A DNA stretch of 64,000 nucleotides from Solibacillus isronensis. Its GTDB lineage: Bacteria > Bacillota > Bacilli > Bacillales_A > Planococcaceae. The position numbers and the translations under genes are program-made. Below are positions 1 through 8,097 of the stretch, piece after piece (within the stretch, counting starts at the first letter, position 1; each line of letters starts with the position of its first letter). Under the pieces are notes generated by a model. It saw nothing but the letters and a program-made list of their open reading frames with translations. It was not told where the DNA came from and did not search any database. The stretch covers positions 1-64,000 of the forward strand of contig NZ_JAMBOC010000001.1 in the NCBI RefSeq assembly GCF_023715405.1, written 5' to 3'.

Positions 1-21
1 CAAATCCCTCTGTCTCCGCCA
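1..21 (+). tRNA. 3' end of a tRNA, probably tRNA-Ser (partial)
   Basis: The first 21 bases read as the 3' half of a T-arm, a TGTCTCC acceptor strand, a G discriminator and an encoded CCA. This is the usual end of a Bacillales tRNA-Ser. The anticodon lies outside the window, so the serine identity is inferred from the 3' end only. It sits 2 nt before tRNA-Glu, consistent with a tRNA cluster. Confidence 0.7.
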
Positions 22-23
22 TC

Positions 24-95
24 GGCCCGTTGGTCAAGTGGTTAAGACACCGCCCTTTCACGGCGGTAACACGGGTTCGAATCCCGTACGGGTCA
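24..95 (+). tRNA. tRNA-Glu (anticodon TTC)
   Basis: A complete cloverleaf. The acceptor strands GGCCCGT and ACGGGTC pair and are followed by discriminator A. The anticodon stem CCGCC/GGCGG closes the loop CTTTCAC, with anticodon TTC at 57-59, and a T-loop TTCGAAT is present. No CCA is encoded. It is the last gene of a tRNA cluster that starts before the window and is followed by an intrinsic terminator. Confidence 0.97.
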
Positions 96-112
96 TACAT
101 AGGAAAACGAAG

Positions 113-150
113 AACGCTAAGTACTGTTACATGTGCTTAGCGTTTTTTTT
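113..150 (+). terminator. Intrinsic terminator of the tRNA cluster
   Basis: A 12-bp inverted repeat (AACGCTAAGTAC, matched with one mismatch by GTGCTTAGCGTT) with an 8-nt loop, followed by an eight-T run. Confidence 0.9.
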
Positions 151-170
151 GTATAAAAGGAGCGGATCTT

Positions 171-797
171 GTGAATGAACGTTTAAAAGTATTTGATCAA
201 TATTATAAGGAAACGGGCATTGAACAACGTAAACTCATTCATGCAAAAGGTTATTGGCATGAAGTGTTTCATTGCTGGGTTATTGAAAAAACAGATTCAG
301 AATGGCGCATTTATTTACAGCTGAGAAGCAAAAATAAAAAGGATTACCCAAACCAATTTGATATCACCGCAGCTGGTCATATACTGGCAACGGAGACGAT
401 TGAGGACGGTGTACGCGAATTAAAGGAAGAAGTAGGGATTAACGTAATGTTTTCGCAATTAACGTCACTTGGAGTCATCCCGTACAGTATAGACAATGAA
501 AAAATAAAGGATTATGAGTTTGCAAACGTATTTGTATATGTGTTAACAGGAGGAATTGAGCAGTTTACTCTTCAACGCGAAGAACTTGATGGTATATACT
601 CTGCTAACTTAAACCAATTTATATTGCTTGCGACACATAAAAGAAAGGAAATCGAAGTATCCGGTTATAAATACGTAAATGATTTACGTCATGATGAAGT
701 GAAACAGATCGGACTAGAACAAATGTCTGCACTGCCCGAAAGCTATTTGCAGGAGTTTATCCCGAGATTGAAAAAGATGTTAATTGAAGCAACCTGA
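171..797 (+). CDS. NUDIX hydrolase
   Basis: 208-aa protein of the NUDIX superfamily, which hydrolyses nucleoside-diphosphate-linked substrates; the substrate here is unknown. The NUDIX helix lies near residues 68-90, with AAGH followed by GVRELKEEVGI. This gives the RELxEExGI core, although the loop before it is one residue shorter than the classical box. The AAGH form resembles the IPP-isomerase-like NUDIX subgroup. The start is GTG at 171, preceded by AAGGAGCGG. It is monocistronic between two terminators. Family assignment is secure; the physiological role is not visible. Confidence 0.85.
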   Translation: MNERLKVFDQYYKETGIEQRKLIHAKGYWHEVFHCWVIEKTDSEWRIYLQLRSKNKKDYPNQFDITAAGHILATETIEDGVRELKEEVGINVMFSQLTSLGVIPYSIDNEKIKDYEFANVFVYVLTGGIEQFTLQREELDGIYSANLNQFILLATHKRKEIEVSGYKYVNDLRHDEVKQIGLEQMSALPESYLQEFIPRLKKMLIEAT

Positions 798-824
798 AAA
801 CACTTAGGTTAGCTTCTTTTTTTA
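787..824 (+). terminator. Intrinsic terminator
   Basis: The stem GAAGC-AACCT pairs with AGGTT-A-GCTTC and is followed by seven T. It overlaps the last codons of the NUDIX gene. Confidence 0.8.
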
Positions 825-851
825 GAATAATTAAGAAAATATAATTAACTA

Positions 852-882
852 TTGACCTTCACGTTGCGTCAACCTTTATAGT
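852..882 (+). promoter_or_regulatory. MerR-type promoter with 19-bp spacer
   Basis: TTGACC (852-857) and TATAGT (877-882) are separated by 19 bp, the over-long spacing typical of promoters untwisted by MerR regulators. The spacer holds an imperfect dyad around ACGTTGCGT. It lies directly upstream of the MerR gene, so autoregulation is inferred. Confidence 0.6.
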
Positions 883-902
883 ACTAAATAGGAGGTGATC
901 AT

Positions 903-1661
903 GTGCTGATTAACGAACTAGTCAAGCTATCGGGTGTGAGTGCACGCACACTACGTTATTATGATGAAATCGGTTTGCTGAGGCCTTCTGCAGTTGCGGA
1001 AAATGGCTACCGGCAATATAGCCAAGGGGATATTGACCGGTTACAGCAAATACTATTTTACCGGGAGCTTGATTTTAAGTTAGAGGAAATAAAAAAATTG
1101 CTCGATCATCCTGATTATGAAGTAAAAGAAGCGCTAAAAAAACAATTTGAGCTATTACAAAAGAAAAGACGATATATCGACGACTTACTAATAACGATAG
1201 AACAAACAATCCAAACGATGGAAGGGGAACTTAAGATGACAAATGAACAAAAGTTTGACGTGTTTAAAAACAAACTGATTGAAGAAAACGAAAAGAGCTA
1301 TGGCCAGGAAGTACGTGAAAAATACGGTGAAGCTCAAGTGGAAGCAAGCAATAAAAAATTTAGGGATATGACAGAAGAACAATATAATGCAATGCAGCAA
1401 TTGGAAAACCAACTGTTTGAACGATTAAAAGAAGCGATGGCGTCCGGCGATGTAACGTCAGACGTTGCAATGGAAGCAGCAGAGCTTCATAAACGCTGGC
1501 TAAGCTTCTCCTGGGCAAAGTATACCTCAGAAGCACATATAGGCCTAGCACAAATGTATGTAAGCGATGAACGGTTTACTGCTTACTATGATGAGCGTGT
1601 CGGTCCCGGTGCTACAAAATTCTTGCATGATGTAATCGCTGTTTATGCAGCGAACAAATAA
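903..1661 (+). CDS. MerR-family transcriptional regulator with TipAS effector domain
   Basis: 252 aa. A winged-helix MerR domain occupies residues 1-70 (SARTLRYYDEIGLLRPS, then NGYRQYS). A coiled-coil dimerisation helix follows at about 75-115. A C-terminal TipAS-type domain covers about 130-250 and ends with WAKYTSE and YDERVGPGATKF. Members such as Mta and TipA bind multiple drugs or thiopeptides and activate their own and efflux promoters. The GTG start at 903 follows GGAGGTGATC, while the ATG at 901 runs into a stop at once. No efflux gene is adjacent, so the targets are unknown. Confidence 0.88.
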   Translation: MLINELVKLSGVSARTLRYYDEIGLLRPSAVAENGYRQYSQGDIDRLQQILFYRELDFKLEEIKKLLDHPDYEVKEALKKQFELLQKKRRYIDDLLITIEQTIQTMEGELKMTNEQKFDVFKNKLIEENEKSYGQEVREKYGEAQVEASNKKFRDMTEEQYNAMQQLENQLFERLKEAMASGDVTSDVAMEAAELHKRWLSFSWAKYTSEAHIGLAQMYVSDERFTAYYDERVGPGATKFLHDVIAVYAANK

Positions 1662-1725
1662 GAAAAGATGTTTAGAATTCCTCATATAGGTAATATTTTA
1701 TTAATGGAAAAAAGGGGGATTTTAT

Positions 1726-2070
1726 ATGGATATCAATCAATTACAACAATTACGCAGCATTTTGGAAGAGGAGCTTGCAACATTGCAGGAGCATGTTAAT
1801 GAAGAACCGCCTTTAGAGGACACAGAAATAACTGCAGTTGATAATCATCCGGCAGATGCAGCAACCGATTTAACGACAATGGTTACAGAAAAAACATTGA
1901 GTGAATTGAAGGAAGACGAAATCGAAAAAATACAAACAGCTTTAAACGCAATGGATGAAGGCACATACGGGGAATGTATCGTATGCGGAAAAGAGATTCC
2001 TTTTGAACGCTTAGAAGCGATTCCAACAGCTTTAACTTGTATTGACCATGTAGAAGAAGTGACTGAATAG
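1726..2070 (+). CDS. yteA: YteA-like TraR/DksA-type zinc-finger protein
   Basis: 114 aa. The acidic N-terminal part (residues 1-70) carries a helical hairpin. The C-terminal finger has CIVCGKEIPFERLEAIPT and then CIDH, so the usual C4 finger appears as three Cys plus His. This matches the YteA family, DksA/TraR relatives whose function in Bacillus is poorly known. In B. subtilis yteA also neighbours the men genes, which supports the name. Start ATG after AAGGGGGA. It converges on menA with a shared terminator. Confidence 0.85.
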   Translation: MDINQLQQLRSILEEELATLQEHVNEEPPLEDTEITAVDNHPADAATDLTTMVTEKTLSELKEDEIEKIQTALNAMDEGTYGECIVCGKEIPFERLEAIPTALTCIDHVEEVTE

Positions 2071-2074
2071 TAAA

Positions 2075-2104
2075 AGAGGTATGTTGAATGTTCAACATAC
2101 CTCT
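2075..2104. terminator. Bidirectional terminator between yteA and menA
   Basis: A perfect 14-bp inverted repeat (AGAGGTATGTTGAA and its complement) with a 2-nt loop. The T-rich tail is TTTTA on the minus strand (menA side), with a weaker T-rich tail on the plus strand. Confidence 0.85.
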
Positions 2105-2111
2105 ACTAGTT

Positions 2112-3029
2112 TTAAATGAAATATGAAATTAATAGACCTACAGCCAACAAGAAACCGAAAATCGTGTTTGTTTGGGCTGTATATTTCATTGCCGGCATTA
2201 CTTCAAGCGGTTTTTCTTTTGCTCGGAATAATTTAATCGCTTCAACCGGTTTCTTTGCGCTTAATAATACAAGCAGTGCCCATGGTGTTAAATGGCCAAG
2301 AACTACGAGAACGACAATCCAAACATACGAAACAATAAAGAAACCGGCAAGTACTGTTACAGCGTTATGTCGGCCAACTAAAATGGCCATCGTTTTACGT
2401 CCGCCTTCTGTATCTCCAACAATATCCCTGATATTATTAGAAAGCATAATTGCCCCAACTAAAATCATACTCGGCACTGAAATAATTACAGCATCAGCTG
2501 TTACATCTCCTGTTTGAATAAAGAAGGCAATTAGAACAATACCCATACCCATTACTGCCCCCGAAACCAGCTCCCCAAACGGTGAATAAGCAATCGGATA
2601 CGGTCCTCCAGTATACAAATAGCCGATAAGCATACATACAAGACCGACAGCAACAAGCCACCAGGATGTCATGGCACATATGTAAACGCCTAATAGCATC
2701 GCGATACCGTAAAAGCTTAGCGCAATAGCCATAATTGTTTTTGGTGCTACACCATGTCGGACGATTGTGCCTCCAATACCGACTGAGTTTTCATTATCCA
2801 GGCCAAGTTTATAATCATAATATTCATTGAACATATTAGTTGCTGCCTGTATTAGCATACTGGCAATAAGCATTGCAAAAAATAGTCCGAAATGAATTGT
2901 TTCATGATTTATTGAAAGTGCCATAGACGTACCTAATAATACAGGTACAAATGAAGCTGTTAATGTGTGGGGCCGTGTTAAATGCCACCAGACTTTAAAT
3001 CCCTTGTCCGCTTCAACGACTTTTGTCAT
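2112..3029 (-). CDS. menA: 1,4-dihydroxy-2-naphthoate polyprenyltransferase MenA
   Basis: 305-aa integral membrane prenyltransferase of the UbiA superfamily. It attaches the polyprenyl chain to DHNA with loss of CO2, giving demethylmenaquinone. The first aspartate-rich motif is NMFNEYYDYKLGLD near residues 65-78, and the second is NNIRDIVGDTEGGRKT near 200. Several hydrophobic helices follow. It is divergent from menF, so the whole cluster is served from the 3030-3271 intergenic region. Length is normal for the family. Confidence 0.95.
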   Translation of the reverse strand: MTKVVEADKGFKVWWHLTRPHTLTASFVPVLLGTSMALSINHETIHFGLFFAMLIASMLIQAATNMFNEYYDYKLGLDNENSVGIGGTIVRHGVAPKTIMAIALSFYGIAMLLGVYICAMTSWWLVAVGLVCMLIGYLYTGGPYPIAYSPFGELVSGAVMGMGIVLIAFFIQTGDVTADAVIISVPSMILVGAIMLSNNIRDIVGDTEGGRKTMAILVGRHNAVTVLAGFFIVSYVWIVVLVVLGHLTPWALLVLLSAKKPVEAIKLFRAKEKPLEVMPAMKYTAQTNTIFGFLLAVGLLISYFI

Positions 3030-3271
3030 AAAAAAACGCTCCTAACTAAATACAATTATCTAAACTATTGTAATGCATATAAAACAAATTGAACAGAGTG
3101 AAGGGACAATACATGTAACGTTTGCTCGAAAAATGTTATGATAGGAAGGTATTATTTACTGCGCGAACGCAAAAAAAATGAGCAAATTATATAAAAATTC
3201 AGGCACGTATTAAAATAACGCTATACTTGCATCATACTTAGTGAATTTGCAACATGACGGAGGGAATTTTC

Positions 3272-4654
3272 ATGCAACACAAGTGGTACAACGCCACTGA
3301 AATAGAAGTAGGCTCAAATTCAAAGCAAATTTTTTATATGGAAACAATCGAAGTAAGCCGATTATCCGCATTGGCATTTTTTGCGGCTGGCGAATCGAAG
3401 TATAAAGGAAAACGCAACTACTGGCAAAATCGTGAAAAAACCTTCACATTAGTTGGTTTAGGACATGCCTATACAATCGAAAACAATGCGTCTGACGCTC
3501 GTTTCGATTTAGTTGAACGTGAATGGAAAAAACTGACGAGTCAAATCATCCAGGAAGATCAGCATCTGCAGCCTATCCTTTTTGGCGGCTTTACTTTTGA
3601 TCCGCAAAATGATGTTTCGGCAGAATGGACAAACTTCCCGCAAAGCTACTTTACTGTCGCAACACATCAGTTAGTTATTCGCAATGATAAAGCTTATGTA
3701 ACAATTAACTATATTACGGATGAGGAAAACAGCGCGAAAACGTTTGAAGCACTTCGTAAAGAGCGTGATGAGCTCATTCATGCAGCACAGGTGAAGGAAG
3801 TGAAAACTTATCCGAAACCAACGATGACAAGCTATATGGAACCATATAAGCACGAATATATGAATTCAATCAATAAGGTGACTAGCCTGATCAAAGCAAA
3901 TGAAGCGCAAAAGGTTGTTATTGCACGATCTTTAGCATTGCAATTTGAGGAATCGATTACATCTCCGCAAATTTTGTCACATGTCGTACATGAACAGCCG
4001 GAGAGCTATTTGTTTGGCTTGGAGCATGGTGATTTACTGTTTTACGGTGCATCACCGGAACGTTTAGTAAAAGTAGACAGCGGGCGTGCCTATTCCTCAT
4101 GTGTAGCAGGCTCGATTAAGCGAGGCACAACAGCTGAAGCCGATGAGGAATTAGGAAAAACGTTGCTGAGCGATTTGAAAAACCTTGGTGAGCATCATTA
4201 TGTTGTTGAGATGATTACCGATACATTTAACAAGAATTGTACGGAAGTAAAAGTCCCTCATGGACCGAAGTTATTAAAAATCCGTGATATTCAGCATTTA
4301 TATACACCTGTTGAAGGACAATTAAATGAAGATGCAACTATTTTGCAGCTAGTAAAACATTTGCATCCAACACCAGCTTTAGGCGGTGTTCCGCGTGAAC
4401 AGGCAATGGAAATAATCCGAACATATGAGCCGATGAACCGAGGGCTGTATGCGGCACCAATCGGCTGGCTTGATGCCGATGGAAATGGCGAGTTTGCAGT
4501 AGCAATTCGTTCGGCTGCATTAGTACAGGATAAAGCGTACTTATATGCAGGCGGAGGCATTGTCGAAGATTCGGAAGCACAATCGGAATATGAAGAGACA
4601 CTCGTGAAATTCCGTCCAATGCTTCGAGCTTTAGGAGGCCAGTTACATGAATGA
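3272..4654 (+). CDS. menF: Isochorismate synthase MenF
   Basis: About 460-aa chorismate-utilising enzyme that converts chorismate to isochorismate, the first step of menaquinone synthesis. Family signatures are KVVIARS, SPERLV, AGSIKRG, HPTPALGGVPR and a C-terminal GGGIVEDS. An in-frame ATG exists at 3254, but GGAGGG lies inside that extension and is correctly spaced for ATG 3272, so 3272 is preferred. The last codons overlap menD by 8 nt, indicating translational coupling. Confidence 0.94.
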   Translation: MQHKWYNATEIEVGSNSKQIFYMETIEVSRLSALAFFAAGESKYKGKRNYWQNREKTFTLVGLGHAYTIENNASDARFDLVEREWKKLTSQIIQEDQHLQPILFGGFTFDPQNDVSAEWTNFPQSYFTVATHQLVIRNDKAYVTINYITDEENSAKTFEALRKERDELIHAAQVKEVKTYPKPTMTSYMEPYKHEYMNSINKVTSLIKANEAQKVVIARSLALQFEESITSPQILSHVVHEQPESYLFGLEHGDLLFYGASPERLVKVDSGRAYSSCVAGSIKRGTTAEADEELGKTLLSDLKNLGEHHYVVEMITDTFNKNCTEVKVPHGPKLLKIRDIQHLYTPVEGQLNEDATILQLVKHLHPTPALGGVPREQAMEIIRTYEPMNRGLYAAPIGWLDADGNGEFAVAIRSAALVQDKAYLYAGGGIVEDSEAQSEYEETLVKFRPMLRALGGQLHE

Positions 4655-6380
4655 TCGTGAAGTATTATCGAATTATGTTTATACAATTGTGTCAGCGTTA
4701 GTAGCATCTGGTGTAGAGCAGGTTGTCGTAAGTCCCGGCTCCCGCTCTACACCGCTTGCCTATGCATTTGCCTCAACGAAGGAAATTGAAATGCATCGTC
4801 AAGTTGATGAACGGGCCGCAGCCTTTTACGCACTTGGCTTAGCTAAATCGACTGCAAAACCGGTCGTACTCGTATGTACATCGGGAACAGCGGCGGCCAA
4901 TTACTATCCGGCCATTGTTGAAGCAAAATATGCACGAGTGCCGCTAATTGTTTTAACAGCAGACCGTCCGCATGAATTGCGCGAAGTAGGAGCACCGCAG
5001 ACGATCAATCAAGTGCGATTATACGGTGAAAATGTGAAATGGTCGGCAGAATTTCCGATTCCGGATGAGGCACCGCAAACGCTTCCGTTTATCGAACGCC
5101 ATACAGTGCGTGCGGTAAATATTGCAACGACAGCACCGTTTGGACCGGTCCATTTAAATATACCGTTCCGTGAACCGTTAATCATTGAATTTGCGGAAAC
5201 ATTGCCTGTTTCAAGCTTTATTAAAAGCTATACAAATGAGCTTCGGCCTGCAAAGCAAGCGATGGCTGAACTGACAGAAATCATCGAACAAACAACGACC
5301 GGAATCCTGATCGTCGGGGAACTGCCGCTAGGAACGAACACGGAACATTTATGGGATTTCATTCGTGAAGTGAAATGGCCGGTAATGATTGAAAGCTTAT
5401 CGAACTTGCGTACAGAAATACCGGAAGATTGCCAAATATATGCGATTACTACATATGATACATTGATGAAAAATGAGCGCTTCAAGCGTAATGTTCGACC
5501 ACAGACGGTCATTCGTTTCGGAGCACAGCCTGTTTCAAAATTTTTAATGCAGTTTATCGTACAGGCAAACCCGCAAAGCTATATTGTCATCGATGAAGAT
5601 CCGATGTATAGAGATTCTACTCATATGTCGACACATTTCATTCATGCCTTGCCAGGAGAATGGCTGTCGGATGTGAAATTAGCTAATTCTCAAGCAGAAA
5701 TGGCATACGTTCAATTCTGGAAAATGGCAGATTTACTTGCAGCTGATGTTATTGAAAAGTACAGCCAATTTGCCGATGACGAAGGAGCAATGGTACAGGC
5801 ATTCCTTACAAGTATTGAGGAAGACGCCGACATTTATGTCAGCAGCAGTATGCCGATTCGTGATATTGATACGTTTTTACTTACACAAAATCGTCCTGTT
5901 CAAATTTTCGCAAACCGCGGAGCAAACGGGATTGATGGGGTAACATCTACAGCACTTGGATTCAGTAATGGTCGCAAAAACCGCAAAACGTATTTATTGA
6001 TTGGGGATTTAGCATTTTTGCATGATGCCAATGCATTTGTTGCAAGTCGTTATCAGCAATGTGATTTAACGGTAATTGTCATGAATAATGACGGTGGCGG
6101 CATTTTCTCTTATTTACCGCAATCGAAGGTAGAGGAGCATTATGAAGATCTTTTTGGTACACCGACTGCATTGACATTCGAACAAATGGCCAAAATGTAT
6201 GATTTGGATTACGTAAAAGCAACATCATTGGAACAATTTACGACTGCATTGTCTGTGGATAAACAAACATCGATTAAACTAATCGAAGCTTTCACAGATC
6301 GTGAAGAGAATGTGAAGCAGCACCGTCAGCTATGGGCGCGGATTCATGAGGTGATGGAACAATGGCTCGATTCACTGTAA
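4647..6380 (+). CDS. menD: SEPHCHC synthase MenD
   Basis: 577-aa thiamine-diphosphate enzyme joining isochorismate and 2-oxoglutarate to form SEPHCHC. Visible landmarks are SPGSRSTPLA (about 29-38), the catalytic glutamate in QVDERAA (E55), and the TPP/Mg motif GDLAFLHD near 452 followed by NNDGGGIFS. ATG 4647 is preceded by AGGAGG inside the end of menF. It overlaps menH by 19 nt. Length matches the family. Confidence 0.96.
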   Translation: MNDREVLSNYVYTIVSALVASGVEQVVVSPGSRSTPLAYAFASTKEIEMHRQVDERAAAFYALGLAKSTAKPVVLVCTSGTAAANYYPAIVEAKYARVPLIVLTADRPHELREVGAPQTINQVRLYGENVKWSAEFPIPDEAPQTLPFIERHTVRAVNIATTAPFGPVHLNIPFREPLIIEFAETLPVSSFIKSYTNELRPAKQAMAELTEIIEQTTTGILIVGELPLGTNTEHLWDFIREVKWPVMIESLSNLRTEIPEDCQIYAITTYDTLMKNERFKRNVRPQTVIRFGAQPVSKFLMQFIVQANPQSYIVIDEDPMYRDSTHMSTHFIHALPGEWLSDVKLANSQAEMAYVQFWKMADLLAADVIEKYSQFADDEGAMVQAFLTSIEEDADIYVSSSMPIRDIDTFLLTQNRPVQIFANRGANGIDGVTSTALGFSNGRKNRKTYLLIGDLAFLHDANAFVASRYQQCDLTVIVMNNDGGGIFSYLPQSKVEEHYEDLFGTPTALTFEQMAKMYDLDYVKATSLEQFTTALSVDKQTSIKLIEAFTDREENVKQHRQLWARIHEVMEQWLDSL

Positions 6381-7174
6381 AAGGGTTGGATGTGCATATT
6401 GAACAGTGGAATGAACAGGCAACTCAAACGGTTGTATTTCTCCACGGTTTTACAGGGAGCACAAATACTTGGAAAAAGATTATTTCGCAACTGCCGTCAA
6501 ACATCCGGTGTATTGCTGTTGATTTAATCGGACATGGTAAAACAGTAGCACCAACTACTGTGAAATTCTACTCGATGGCATTTCAAGTGGAACTGCTACA
6601 TGAACTTTTTCATCAATTACAGCTTGATACTTTCTCGCTTGTAGGCTATTCGATGGGAGGACGTGTTGCGTTGAGCTATGCGGTTCGTTATCCGTCTGGA
6701 ATTAATCATTTGCTTTTGGAAAGCGCTTCTCCCGGTCTATTGGATGAACAACAGCGTACTATACGAAAACAGGCGGATGATACACTCGCGGAAAAGATAC
6801 TTGCAAATGGGATAGAATCATTTGTAAACAAGTGGGGAAATATCCCGTTGTTTGCTTCTCAAAAAAGTCTTCCCGCAGAAGTACAGCAGGAAATTCGATC
6901 TGAGCGCATACAGCAAAGGGAAATAGGACTTGCAAACAGTCTGCGCGGTATGGGAACAGGTGTAATGCCGGAACTTTGGGGTAAGCTTAATACATTAACA
7001 ATGCCTGTGACACTCGTAACCGGACAACTTGACGAAAAATTCATTCAATTAAACAATGAAATGCAGGAGCTTATCGAAAAAGCAAATCATCTTATAATTC
7101 CAGCAGTTGGCCACGCAATTCATGTGGAAAATCCGACAAAGTTTGCTACAATAGTAAAGGAAACGATTTCATAA
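6362..7174 (+). CDS. menH: SHCHC synthase MenH (alpha/beta hydrolase)
   Basis: 270-aa alpha/beta-hydrolase fold protein between menD and menB, the place of ytxM/menH in Bacillus. It eliminates pyruvate from SEPHCHC. The oxyanion motif LHGFTGS comes early, the nucleophile elbow is GYSMGG (Ser about 97), the acid lies in TGQLDE (about 222) and the base in VGHAIHVE (His about 250). All triad residues are present. The start overlaps menD, with GAGGTGATGG as the ribosome binding site. Confidence 0.92.
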   Translation: MARFTVKGLDVHIEQWNEQATQTVVFLHGFTGSTNTWKKIISQLPSNIRCIAVDLIGHGKTVAPTTVKFYSMAFQVELLHELFHQLQLDTFSLVGYSMGGRVALSYAVRYPSGINHLLLESASPGLLDEQQRTIRKQADDTLAEKILANGIESFVNKWGNIPLFASQKSLPAEVQQEIRSERIQQREIGLANSLRGMGTGVMPELWGKLNTLTMPVTLVTGQLDEKFIQLNNEMQELIEKANHLIIPAVGHAIHVENPTKFATIVKETIS

Positions 7175-7195
7175 CCGAATTAGGAGGCAATATAT

Positions 7196-8020
7196 ATGAC
7201 AAAGCAACGTCTATGGACATCTTTACATACTTACGAAGATATTAAGTATGAATACTATAACGGAATCGCAAAAATTACGATTAACCGTCCAGAAGTTCGC
7301 AACGCTTTCCGCCCAAAAACAACAGCGGAAATGATCGATGCTTTCACACGTGCTCGTGATGATGAGCGTGTGGGCGTAATTATTTTAACAGGTGAAGGCG
7401 AGCATGCATTCTGCTCAGGCGGCGACCAAAAAGTACGCGGTCATGGTGGCTATGTAGGCGATGACCAGATCCCTCGCTTAAACGTTTTAGATTTACAAAC
7501 GTTAATCCGTAAAATTCCTAAACCGGTTGTAGCAATGGTAGCAGGTTATGCAATCGGCGGCGGCCACGTACTGCACGTAGTATGTGACTTAACAATCGCT
7601 GCAGAAAATGCACGTTTCGGTCAAACAGGACCTAAAGTCGGTTCGTTCGATGCTGGTTACGGTTCAGGTTACTTAGCACGTATCGTAGGACACAAAAAGG
7701 CTCGTGAAATCTGGTACTTATGCCGTCAGTATGATGCGCAGCAAGCACTTGAAATGGGCTTAGTAAACACAGTTGTACCATATGAGCAGTTAGAAGATGA
7801 AACAGTAAAATGGTGTGAAGAGATGCTGGAAATGTCTCCAACAGCATTACGTTTCTTAAAAGCTGCAATGAACGCAGACACAGACGGTTTAGCTGGTATC
7901 CAACAGCTTGCTGGTGATGCGACACTTCTTTACTACACAACTGATGAAGCAAAAGAAGGCCGCGATGCATTCAAAGAGAAACGTAAACCAGACTTCGGTC
8001 AATTCCCACGTTTCCCTTGA
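7196..8020 (+). CDS. menB: 1,4-dihydroxy-2-naphthoyl-CoA synthase MenB
   Basis: 274-aa crotonase-fold enzyme that cyclises o-succinylbenzoyl-CoA. Signatures are [14 protein letters not shown], the oxyanion-hole segments [10 protein letters not shown] and [15 protein letters not shown], and [15 protein letters not shown], all typical of MenB. The C-terminal GQFPRFP is the characteristic end of the family. Start ATG follows TAGGAGG. Its synonymous codons favour A/T-ending choices more strongly than its neighbours, as expected for a well-expressed gene. It is followed by a terminator, so menE may be read partly by readthrough. Confidence 0.97.
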   Translation: MTKQRLWTSLHTYEDIKYEYYNGIAKITINRPEVRNAFRPKTTAEMIDAFTRARDDERVGVIILTGEGEHAFCSGGDQKVRGHGGYVGDDQIPRLNVLDLQTLIRKIPKPVVAMVAGYAIGGGHVLHVVCDLTIAAENARFGQTGPKVGSFDAGYGSGYLARIVGHKKAREIWYLCRQYDAQQALEMGLVNTVVPYEQLEDETVKWCEEMLEMSPTALRFLKAAMNADTDGLAGIQQLAGDATLLYYTTDEAKEGRDAFKEKRKPDFGQFPRFP

Positions 8021-8040
8021 TTTGTTCGTTATAATATTCA

Positions 8041-8077
8041 AAAGGGATGTCCGAAAACTTTGGACATCCCTTTTCTT
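8041..8077 (+). terminator. Terminator between menB and menE
   Basis: A 12-bp perfect stem (AAAGGGATGTCC with its complement), 9-nt loop, and TTTTCTTT tail. It lies inside the men cluster, so it probably attenuates menE rather than ending the operon completely. Confidence 0.85.
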
Positions 8078-8097
8078 TACGATAGGAGGAATAAGGG

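Noticed and set aside
2116..2517. Plus-strand ORF of 133 aa opposite menA
   Set aside because: It is the antisense frame of menA, without ribosome binding site or known similarity.
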